Shown piece by piece: positions 1 to 5,707 of a stretch of DNA of 12,663 nucleotides. The translations under genes were made by a program, and so were the position numbers. How positions within the stretch are numbered: the first letter of the stretch is position 1; every line of letters begins with the position of its first letter. This stretch comes from an uncultured Anaerotignum sp. (GTDB lineage Bacteria; Bacillota; Clostridia; Lachnospirales; Anaerotignaceae): assembly GCA_910578425.1 (NCBI GenBank), contig CAJTQX010000055.1:1-12663 (forward strand). The letters are read 5' to 3'. The notes beneath the pieces are model-generated. The model was not told the DNA's origin. It saw only the letters and a list, made by a program, of their open reading frames with translations, and searched no databases.

Positions 1-44
1 TCGGTTGGCTTTCCCCTGTTGAGTTCCTTGTCCAATATGTTTGA
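1..44 (+). CDS. Possible C-terminal tail of an IS3-like transposase (partial, runs off the left edge)
   Basis: The third reading frame from the window edge reads GWLSPVEFLVQYV and stops at TGA 42-44. The short 'G-x-L-S-P-V-E-F/Y' pattern is the usual ending of IS3-family (DDE integrase-fold) transposases. The bases that follow (TGTCCAATATG, then a stretch ending in CA at 53-54) could be the terminal inverted repeat of such an element. Only 13 residues are visible, and frame 1 is also open to a stop at 70-72, so this is a weak call. If right, an insertion sequence ends just upstream of the metF promoter. Confidence 0.33.
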   Translation, partial: GWLSPVEFLVQYV

Positions 45-80
45 CAATCTTACACTGCGCAGGCCGGACTGAAACTGCAA

Positions 81-97
81 GGGATTTGCGGTATCCC
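81..97. repeat. Short inverted repeat just upstream of the metF promoter
   Basis: GGGAT (81-85) and ATCCC (93-97) flank a 7-base spacer and end 3 bases before the putative -35 box. This could be an operator half-site pair or a small hairpin. A five-base arm also arises easily by chance, so no regulator is named. Confidence 0.25.
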
Positions 98-99
98 GC

Positions 100-128
100 T
101 TGATTTCTGCGGCAGTAAAAGTTATAAT
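100..128 (+). promoter_or_regulatory. Sigma-A-type promoter of the metF operon
   Basis: TTGATT (100-105) and a perfect TATAAT (123-128) are separated by 17 bases, the optimal housekeeping sigma spacing. Transcription would start near 135, leaving a 5' UTR of only about 30 bases before the GTG start at 167. That is too short for a SAM (S-box) or cobalamin riboswitch, so if this is the main promoter, control is probably exerted by a DNA-binding regulator. Confidence 0.62.
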
Positions 129-166
129 AAAAAAAGTTTATACTACGAAGAAAAGAGTGATCTGGT

Positions 167-1042
167 GTGAAACTGAACGAAATTTTGAAAAGAAATGCTT
201 TATCCTTGTCATTTGAGGTGTTTCCGCCGAAAAATGATACTTCTTTTGAAAGCGTAAAGATGGCAACGGCGGAAATTGCGGCTCTCCGTCCCGCTTTTGT
301 TAGCGTGACATATGGCGCGGGCGGCGGAACCAGCAAATATACGCTGGATATTGCGAAAAATATCAGCGAATTGTACGACGTGCCGACGCTGGCACATCTG
401 ACCTGTGTATCCTCCACAAAAGAAATGGTACATAGGAAAATTGAGGAAATGAAAGCGGCCGGTATTGAGAATGTGATGGCTCTGCGGGGGGATCTGACGC
501 CGGAGCTGGAGCAGACGGACAGAAGCAAATGGGATTACCGTCATGCGGTGGAGCTGATCCGCGAACTGAAAGAAAGCGGCGCGGATTTCTGTATTGGCGG
601 CGCGTGTTATCCGGAGGTTCATCCGGAAAGCGAGAATCAGGCGGAGGACATCCGGTATTTGAAGGAGAAGGTTGAGGCGGGTTGCGATTTTCTGACAACG
701 CAGATGTTCTTTGACAACAACCTGCTGTACGCTTTTTTATACAAAATAAGGGAGGCGGGGATTACAGTGCCCGTTATTCCGGGCGTGATGCCGATTACGA
801 ACGCCAGCCAGGTGGAGCGTGCCGTAAAGCTGTCGGGTTCGTTTATGCCGCACAGATTCCAGAGTATTGTGGATAAATTCGGAACGTCCCCTGCGGCAAT
901 GAAACAGGCGGGCATTGCATATGCGACAGATCAGATCATTGATTTGTACGCGAACGGCATCAAAAACGTCCATGTATATTCTATGAATAAGCCTGACGTT
1001 GCGGCGAAAATACTGGATAATGTTTCGGATATATTGAAATGA
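167..1042 (+). CDS. metF: 5,10-methylenetetrahydrofolate reductase (MetF)
   Basis: A cytosolic flavoenzyme of 291 residues that reduces 5,10-methylene-THF to 5-methyl-THF, the methyl donor for MetH. The length matches single-domain bacterial MetF. Family motifs are in order: FEVFPPKN (16-23, with Glu17 matching the catalytic Glu of the E. coli enzyme), SVTYGAGGG (46-54), LTC (78-80), ALRGD (105-109, the flavin-contacting Asp region), ACYPEVHPE (146-154), TQMFFDN (178-184) and PGVMPI (205-210). The start is GTG at 167; only a weak purine-rich stretch (AAGAAAAGAG) precedes it, but residue 1 fits the family N-terminus. The stop codon overlaps the next ATG as ATGA. No MetV-like zinc partner is visible downstream, so this looks like the methionine-biosynthetic form rather than an acetogen complex, though the flank to the left is not seen. 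Confidence 0.95.
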   Translation: MKLNEILKRNALSLSFEVFPPKNDTSFESVKMATAEIAALRPAFVSVTYGAGGGTSKYTLDIAKNISELYDVPTLAHLTCVSSTKEMVHRKIEEMKAAGIENVMALRGDLTPELEQTDRSKWDYRHAVELIRELKESGADFCIGGACYPEVHPESENQAEDIRYLKEKVEAGCDFLTTQMFFDNNLLYAFLYKIREAGITVPVIPGVMPITNASQVERAVKLSGSFMPHRFQSIVDKFGTSPAAMKQAGIAYATDQIIDLYANGIKNVHVYSMNKPDVAAKILDNVSDILK

Positions 1043-1710
1043 CGGCGGATATGGTTCATGTAAGGACTTACAACATACCGGAATACGATATCAGGGAAAT
1101 CCTGAGATATGCGGGCTGCGGAAAGGCTGAGGTGGAGGAGCTGCCGCTTTTGCAGGAATGCCTTGCGGAGTTGGACGGGAAACTCAGCTTTAAGGTCTGC
1201 TGGCGGTATTTTCCAATCAGGCGGCTGGAGCATGGGCTGGACCTTACCTTTGCGGAAACGGATTCGGCAGCTTTGGGCAGGAATCTGGCTGACTGCGATG
1301 GTATAATTGTATTCGCGGCGACGATAGGGCTTGGAATCGACCGGCTGATTGCGAAATATGGAAGGATTTCGCCGTCAAAATCTTTTCTTTTTCAGGCAGT
1401 TGGGGCGGAACGGATCGAAAGCCTTTGCGAATGCTTCTGCGCAGAGATACAGAAACAGGCGGCGGAGCAGGGAAGGTTTATAAAGCCGCGGTTCAGCCCG
1501 GGGTATGGGGATTTGCCGCTGGAAATGCAGGAAAGCATTTTCAGGGTTTTGGACTGCCCCAGAAAAATCGGGCTGTCGCTGAACAGAAGCCTGCTGATGT
1601 CGCCGTCAAAATCGGTAACGGCATTGATTGGCATTACGGAGAAAAATACAGAGCGCAGCCTGGGAAAATGCGACAGATGTGAAAACGAAGGCTGTGCTTT
1701 CAGAGGGTGA
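1039..1710 (+). CDS. Free-standing cobalamin-dependent methionine synthase activation-domain protein
   Basis: This 223-residue protein corresponds to the C-terminal AdoMet-binding activation domain (Met_synt_B12 type) of full-length MetH, here encoded separately. The domain reductively methylates inactive cob(II)alamin with S-adenosylmethionine. Supporting motifs are RYFPIRRLEHGLDL (56-69), FLFQAVGAERIESLCE (116-131), RFSPGYGDLPL (151-161, the equivalent of the AdoMet-binding R-x-x-x-GY motif) and the MSPSKSVTALIGI strand (187-199). It ends in a cysteine cluster, CDRCENEGC (Cys211, Cys214, Cys219), which could bind a metal or Fe-S centre. The gene overlaps metF by 4 bases (ATGA), has no clear ribosome binding site of its own and so is probably translationally coupled, and ends 4 bases before metH. 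It is expected to work in trans on the neighbouring MetH. The identity is secure at family level; the role of the Cys cluster is inference. Confidence 0.9.
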   Translation: MTADMVHVRTYNIPEYDIREILRYAGCGKAEVEELPLLQECLAELDGKLSFKVCWRYFPIRRLEHGLDLTFAETDSAALGRNLADCDGIIVFAATIGLGIDRLIAKYGRISPSKSFLFQAVGAERIESLCECFCAEIQKQAAEQGRFIKPRFSPGYGDLPLEMQESIFRVLDCPRKIGLSLNRSLLMSPSKSVTALIGITEKNTERSLGKCDRCENEGCAFRG

Positions 1711-1714
1711 AAAA

Positions 1715-4132
1715 ATGAATATTCTGGAATATATGAAGGAACATATCGTGTATCTTGACGGGGGCATGGGGACGCTTTTGCAGGCGCAGGGGCTTCAGCC
1801 GGGGGAATATCCGGAGACGTGGAATCTGACCCGCCCTGAGGTGATTACGGAGATTCACAGGGCATATTTTGACGCGGGCAGCAATGTGGTGAATACAAAC
1901 ACCTTCGGCGCGAATATCCTGAAATTTCCGCTGGACGAGCTGGACAACATTGTGAGGGCCGCAATGGAAAACGCGCGGGCGGCACGGGAGAAAAGCGCGG
2001 GACAGCATGAGAAATTTATCGCGCTGGACATTGGCCCTACGGGAAAACTGCTCAAGCCTTACGGGGATTTCGATTTTGAGGAAGCGGCGTCTGTTTTTGC
2101 GGAAACGGTGAAGCTCGGCGTAAAGTACGGCGCGGATTTGATATTCATTGAAACCATGAATGACAGCTATGAAACAAAGGCGGCTGTGCTTGCGGCAAAG
2201 GAAAACAGCGACCTGCCTGTTTTTGTTTCCAATGCTTACGGCGAAGATGGGAAATTGATGACAGGAGCCAATCCGGCGGCGATGACCGCGCTTCTGGAAG
2301 GGCTTGGGGCGGACGCGATTGGCGTCAACTGTTCCCTTGGGCCGAAAGAACTGGCAGGGGTGGTGGAGGAGTACCTGAAATATTCTTCTCTGCCTGTTAT
2401 TATGAAGCCGAACGCGGGGCTGCCGAAGGTGGTAGACGGACAGACAGTTTATGATGTTCTGCCGGAGGAGTTTTCAGAGGATGTTGCGGGACTGATGAAA
2501 AAGGGTGTGCGCATTGCCGGCGGATGCTGCGGCACAACACCGGAATATATCCGCGCGCTGGTGGAAAAATCTGCAAAGATTCCGCCTGTTCCGGTTGAAA
2601 AAAAGGAGTTTGTCTGTGTTTCTTCCTATACGCATATGGTGGAATTCGGCGATTCTCCTATACTGATTGGAGAAAGAATCAATCCAACGGGAAAGAAGCG
2701 TTTCAAACAGGCATTGCAGGAAAATGACATTGGCTATATTTTGACGGAAGGAATCAACCAGCAGGACAAAGGCGTGCATATCCTGGACGTGAATGTGGGG
2801 CTGCCGGATATTCAAGAGTCGGAAATGCTGGAAAATGTGGTCTGCGAATTACAGGCGGTTATCGACCTGCCGCTCCAGATTGACACTTCCGACACTGTGG
2901 CGATGGAGCGCGCGCTCCGGAGGTACAACGGGAAGGCAATGGTCAATTCCGTAAACGGCAAAGAGGAAAGCATGCGCGCGGTTTTCCCGTTGGTGAAAAA
3001 ATACGGCGGGCTGGTAGTGGCACTGACTCTGGACGAGGAGGGTATCCCCGAAACGGCGGAGGGGCGTGTCAAAATTGCTGAAAAGATACTGAAAACGGCG
3101 GAAAGCTACGGTATTGACAGGAAAAACCTGATATTTGATACGCTTGCCATGACGGTCAGCGCGGAGCCGCACGCCGCAAAGGTTACTTTGCAGGCCCTGC
3201 GGGAGATTCGTTTTCAACTGGGCTGTCGTACTTCCCTGGGCGTTTCAAACGTTTCGTTTGGGCTGCCCAACAGAGACAGCATAAACAACACGTTTTTTGC
3301 ACTCGCGCTGGAAAACGGGCTTTCCGCGGCAATTATGAATCCGTATTCCGTTGATATGATGCGAACGTATTTTGCATATCGTACACTGCATGGCTTAGAT
3401 GAAAACTGTGCCGACTATATCCGTTTTTCTGCATCCTATACGCCAACGCAGGCAGCGGAGCAAAAGCCTGCGGCGGCTGTTTCTGCGGACGAATATAAAT
3501 CCGCCCTGCAAAAAGCCATTGCGAAGGGGCTGGGCGGAAAGGCGGGCGAGATTACGGTTCAGCTTTTGAAAACTGTCCCGCCGCTGGAAATCATAAACGG
3601 GGAAATTATTCCCGCTTTGGATACAGTTGGCAGGGGCTTTGAGGAAAAGCGGGTATATCTGCCCCAGCTGCTGATGAGTGCGGAAGCGGCAAAAAGTGCG
3701 TTTGAGGAAATCAAGGCGTTTATCGCCCGTTCGGAAACGGAACCGGCGGCCGGAAAATGCGGCTTTGTGATTGCTACGGTGAAAGGGGATATCCATGATA
3801 TTGGGAAAAATATCGTGAAGCTCCTGCTGGAAAATTATGGCTTTGCGGTGACGGATTTGGGACGTGACGTTTCACCGGAGGAGATTGTAGAAACGGTGCA
3901 GAGGCTTCACGCGCCGCTTGCAGGGCTGAGCGCGCTGATGACGACGACTGTGCCCGCTATGGAGGAAACCATAAAACAACTGCGTCTGGGCGCGCCGTGG
4001 TGCAGGGTTGTTGTGGGCGGCGCAGTTCTGACGCAGGAATACGCGGACAGGATTGGCGCGGATAAATACGCCAGAGATGCGATGGAAACGGTCCGCTATG
4101 CGGAGGAAGTCAATCAGGGGCTGGAAAAATGA
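1715..4132 (+). CDS. metH: Cobalamin-dependent methionine synthase MetH, short form without activation domain
   Basis: An 805-residue enzyme that transfers the methyl group of 5-methyl-THF to homocysteine through enzyme-bound cobalamin. Domains in order: homocysteine S-methyltransferase barrel (about 1-300; DGGMGT at 15-20, zinc ligands Cys206 in GVNCS and Cys271/Cys272 in GGCCGT); pterin-binding barrel (about 310-565; IGERINPTGKKRF from 318, DVNVG at 358-362); a linker rich in Ala and Pro; helical cobalamin cap (about 585-675, LPQLLMSAEA); and Rossmann-type B12 domain (about 677-805) with DIHDIG (Asp692, His694, Gly697), where His694 is the lower axial ligand. E. coli MetH is about 1230 residues; the missing part is the activation domain, supplied by the preceding gene. 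ATG 1715 is chosen over an upstream in-frame ATG (1628) because AGAGGG (1702-1707) lies 7 bases upstream and the extra residues overlap the previous gene without resembling MetH. All catalytic ligands I can check are present. Confidence 0.94.
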   Translation: MNILEYMKEHIVYLDGGMGTLLQAQGLQPGEYPETWNLTRPEVITEIHRAYFDAGSNVVNTNTFGANILKFPLDELDNIVRAAMENARAAREKSAGQHEKFIALDIGPTGKLLKPYGDFDFEEAASVFAETVKLGVKYGADLIFIETMNDSYETKAAVLAAKENSDLPVFVSNAYGEDGKLMTGANPAAMTALLEGLGADAIGVNCSLGPKELAGVVEEYLKYSSLPVIMKPNAGLPKVVDGQTVYDVLPEEFSEDVAGLMKKGVRIAGGCCGTTPEYIRALVEKSAKIPPVPVEKKEFVCVSSYTHMVEFGDSPILIGERINPTGKKRFKQALQENDIGYILTEGINQQDKGVHILDVNVGLPDIQESEMLENVVCELQAVIDLPLQIDTSDTVAMERALRRYNGKAMVNSVNGKEESMRAVFPLVKKYGGLVVALTLDEEGIPETAEGRVKIAEKILKTAESYGIDRKNLIFDTLAMTVSAEPHAAKVTLQALREIRFQLGCRTSLGVSNVSFGLPNRDSINNTFFALALENGLSAAIMNPYSVDMMRTYFAYRTLHGLDENCADYIRFSASYTPTQAAEQKPAAAVSADEYKSALQKAIAKGLGGKAGEITVQLLKTVPPLEIINGEIIPALDTVGRGFEEKRVYLPQLLMSAEAAKSAFEEIKAFIARSETEPAAGKCGFVIATVKGDIHDIGKNIVKLLLENYGFAVTDLGRDVSPEEIVETVQRLHAPLAGLSALMTTTVPAMEETIKQLRLGAPWCRVVVGGAVLTQEYADRIGADKYARDAMETVRYAEEVNQGLEK

Positions 4133-4289
4133 ATATCCTTTTTATTGGATAGTCTGAAAAACTTTGGGTTTAAAGCAAGATTTTATGCCTGCGTATGCAG
4201 GATGTGGCCTGGAAATGTTTCTGCCTGATGAAAAGAATGAGTTTGAGGATTCCGGTTTGCAATGGAACTGAGCAGCCGCAAGTCCCTCA

Positions 4290-4322
4290 AAAAAGGCTTA
4301 AAGGCGCAGCCTGAGCCTTTTT
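4290..4322. terminator. Bidirectional intrinsic terminator between converging operons
   Basis: AAAAAGGCT (4290-4298) pairs with AGCCTTTTT (4314-4322), and an inner AGGC-GCA-GCCT stem stacks inside. With an A-tract on one side and a T-tract on the other, the hairpin can stop plus-strand transcription from metH and minus-strand transcription from the S component gene. For the minus-strand operon it is the only hairpin with a following T-run (TTTTTT). Confidence 0.7.
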
Positions 4323-4332
4323 GACACGCTGG

Positions 4333-4365
4333 AACGGCAGATTTATCGTTATCTGCCGTTTTTTT
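4333..4365 (+). terminator. Intrinsic terminator for metH operon read-through, overlapping the convergent gene's end
   Basis: A perfect 10-base inverted repeat, AACGGCAGAT (4333-4342) and ATCTGCCGTT (4351-4360) with an 8-base loop, is followed by more T (4361-4365). It is oriented to stop plus-strand transcripts. Its right arm and T-run fall inside the last codons and stop (4349-4351) of the minus-strand S component gene, so the two functions share the same bases. On the minus strand no T-run follows the hairpin. Confidence 0.75.
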
Positions 4366-4858
4366 CGTATTTATAGAAAGATTCCATAAGGGCATAGAGC
4401 GGACGGAACAGCAGCAGGCAAAGGACAGCATTGCCGATGCAATGGAACACATCGAACAAAAGGCCTGACGCCCAGTAGGAAAATGCTGCCGCAGGCCCGC
4501 CGGAAAGCAGGTATGGAAGGGAGCAGAGCGCGCCGAAGGAAAGACCGAAAAAGCCGGAAACAATGCTCCAGAAAAGCGGGGACGCATTGCTGCGCAAAAG
4601 CAGGACGATACAGGCGAAAAGACTCCATATGTACAGGTAGCTGAACCACCAGACGCCGAAGCCGTAGAAAAAACCTTCCAGAAGCACAAAGCTGTAAATC
4701 ACAAAAAATATTTTTCTACGGAGAAAAAGTGTATACAGTATGATGAGCAGACTCACGATTTCGACATTTGGCAGGAACGACAAAACCACCTGCCCCATAA
4801 ACAATGTGGCGGTAAGAATCCCCATCTGCGCCAATTCGCGCGTTTTGTTTTTTTCCAA
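4349..4858 (-). CDS. ECF transporter S component, probably for a cobalamin-type substrate
   Basis: A 169-residue, very hydrophobic protein with about six membrane spans, typical of substrate-binding (S) subunits of energy-coupling factor vitamin transporters; these pair with a shared T subunit and ATPases encoded elsewhere. Recognisable S-component features are the N-terminal helix QMGILTATLFMGQVVLSFLPN, followed by VEIVSLLIILYTLFLRRK, and the C-terminal GLLFDVFHCIGNAVLCLLLF segment (132-151). The start is TTG at 4858: AGAGGG (4872-4867) lies 8 bases upstream, inside the 3' end of the preceding gene, and only one base separates the two genes, suggesting translational coupling. Substrate cannot be read from the sequence. 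The DUF4430 partner and the facing cobalamin-dependent metH point to a corrinoid, which is inference. The final codons overlap a convergent terminator. Confidence 0.82.
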   Translation of the reverse strand: MEKNKTRELAQMGILTATLFMGQVVLSFLPNVEIVSLLIILYTLFLRRKIFFVIYSFVLLEGFFYGFGVWWFSYLYIWSLFACIVLLLRSNASPLFWSIVSGFFGLSFGALCSLPYLLSGGPAAAFSYWASGLLFDVFHCIGNAVLCLLLFRPLYALMESFYKYEKNGR

Positions 4859-4859
4859 A

Positions 4860-5252
4860 TCAATAGCCCTCTTTCAGCGTCAGTTCATACTGCTCCTGAT
4901 CCTGAACAGGCGTCTGGTCGGCAGATGTATGGAGCATCTCTCCGTCTTTTGTGATGCACCACCATTGCTGTTTTGTTTCATCGGCAGTTTCTCCATCTAC
5001 GGTTGTGATAAATACGCCGTAAGGCCCTTCTGTGCCCTGGGCAAGGTCATGTTCCGCAAGGACTTCTCCCAGATATTCCGACTCTGTTTCATATACAAAG
5101 GTTTTTTCTTCCAGATCGCTGTGGACAACGACAACAGTTATTTCCTTTCCGCCGGATACGGGTTCGGCGCGGAAGCAAAAAAACAATATTGCGGCCAAAA
5201 GGCACAGCAGAACCAGCGCGCCGCCTGCCAACGCGGTCTTTTTTTTGTCCAT
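4860..5252 (-). CDS. Membrane-anchored DUF4430 (transcobalamin C-terminal-like) protein
   Basis: A 130-residue protein. Residues 1-6 are basic (MDKKKT), residues 7-27 form a single hydrophobic segment, and the rest is an extracytoplasmic beta-rich domain: KEITVVVVHS (36-45), SEYLGEVLAEHDL (58-70), GPYGVFITTVDG (76-87), then QQWWCITKDGE (95-105, paired Trp97/Trp98) and TPVQDQEQYELTL (114-126). The 'W-x(4)-DG ... V-x-D-x-x-x-Y' ending is characteristic of DUF4430, a fold shared with the C-terminal lobe of cobalamin carriers such as intrinsic factor. No lipobox is evident, so the hydrophobic segment is taken as an uncleaved anchor. The start is ATG 5252 rather than 5330, because AGGGGG (5265-5260) sits 7 bases upstream and the longer form would bury the signal anchor. 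It probably presents a ligand to the S component encoded one base downstream; ligand identity is inferred, not shown. Confidence 0.8.
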   Translation of the reverse strand: MDKKKTALAGGALVLLCLLAAILFFCFRAEPVSGGKEITVVVVHSDLEEKTFVYETESEYLGEVLAEHDLAQGTEGPYGVFITTVDGETADETKQQWWCITKDGEMLHTSADQTPVQDQEQYELTLKEGY

Positions 5253-5310
5253 ACAAATTCCCCCTGTGTTTGATTCTCTGAAATCGCATAAAGCTCCATA
5301 ATTTACAGAT

Positions 5311-5340
5311 ATATTACGGGGAAAGGGCATCGCCTGTCAA
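5311..5340 (-). promoter_or_regulatory. Promoter of the DUF4430/ECF operon
   Basis: On the minus strand a perfect TTGACA (5340-5335) is followed after 18 bases by TAATAT (5316-5311), a 4/6 match to the -10 consensus. The start of transcription would be near 5304, giving a leader of about 50 bases, too short for a full cobalamin riboswitch ahead of the ATG at 5252. Confidence 0.5.
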
Positions 5341-5488
5341 GAGGGTTTGAAGAGGGCGGATTTCTTCGTTTTTGGGATTTTGTACAAAAGAAATTTTTAT
5401 TTTAGGGACGCAAAGCGAATGGCACCAGAGAAAATGATATTTTTGGCGATTTTTTAGGTATAAAGTGACAAAAAATGTGAAAAAATGC

Positions 5489-5517
5489 TTGCCTATTCCT
5501 TATTCGAGTTATATAAT
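5489..5517 (+). promoter_or_regulatory. Promoter of the surface protein/sortase operon
   Basis: TTGCCT (5489-5494) and a perfect TATAAT (5512-5517) are 17 bases apart. A second TATAAT at 5523-5528 lacks a good -35 partner. Transcription would start around 5524, leaving a leader of roughly 180 bases before the ATG at 5708. Confidence 0.5.
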
Positions 5518-5601
5518 CAGGCTATAATAAACACTCCCAAACAAGCAGTTCTGTAGCAAAGTAAAAACGAAGCTGCAACGATAAAAACCTGTATGAAATG
5601 C

Positions 5602-5647
5602 TGCCTCGCCTGAAAGCGCGGGGAATTGGTATCGGGGTGTTTTTTTT
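5602..5647 (+). terminator. Possible leader attenuator (hairpin plus T8) upstream of the surface protein gene
   Basis: TGCCTCG (5602-5608) can pair with CGGGGTG (5633-5639, including three G-U pairs), and eight T residues (5640-5647) follow directly. This is the layout of an intrinsic terminator in the 5' leader. An upstream stem, TGTAGC (5552-5557) with GCTGCA (5572-5577), could belong to a sensing or antiterminator structure. The long loop and G-U pairs make it weak. The main gene begins 60 bases further on. Confidence 0.3.
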
Positions 5648-5693
5648 GTGCAGAAAAATACATAGTGTATATGGGACATTTTGAGGGAATAAA

Positions 5694-5699
5694 AGGAGG
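5694..5699 (+). promoter_or_regulatory. Strong ribosome binding site of the surface protein gene
   Basis: A perfect AGGAGG lies 8 bases before ATG 5708. It fixes this start codon and suggests efficient translation of the very long reading frame. Confidence 0.85.
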
Positions 5700-5707
5700 A
5701 AACAGGT

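Larger units (their letters stand above)
5253..5707. other. Divergent AT-rich intergenic region
   Basis: This 455-base stretch separates the minus-strand DUF4430/ECF operon from the plus-strand surface-protein operon. I see no convincing gene in it. It contains one promoter for each direction, a leader with hairpin potential before the surface-protein gene, and an isolated GGGACGCAAAGC sequence at 5405-5416. Between about 5341 and 5480 it is very A/T-rich, with no other structure I can support. Confidence 0.7.

Noticed and set aside
129..166. SAM or cobalamin riboswitch ahead of metF
   Set aside because: The leader after the predicted promoter is only about 30 bases, and no S-box or B12-box motif is present in 1-166.
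1628..1714. N-terminal extension of MetH from an upstream in-frame ATG
   Set aside because: It would overlap the coding end of the activation protein, adds 29 residues unlike any MetH start, and lacks the AGAGGG site that serves ATG 1715.
4183..4689. A 168-codon minus-strand frame running through the terminator region
   Set aside because: Alternative frame of the S component gene continued through two terminator hairpins; low-complexity Ser/Cys/Phe content and no domain.
4740..5273. A 177-codon plus-strand frame across the DUF4430 and ECF genes
   Set aside because: Antisense to two genes with clear domains, ribosome binding sites and a promoter; no signal supports translation on the plus strand.
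5253..5330. Longer start for the DUF4430 protein at 5330
   Set aside because: It would place 26 polar residues before the signal anchor and overlap the promoter; the AGGGGG site is correctly spaced for ATG 5252.
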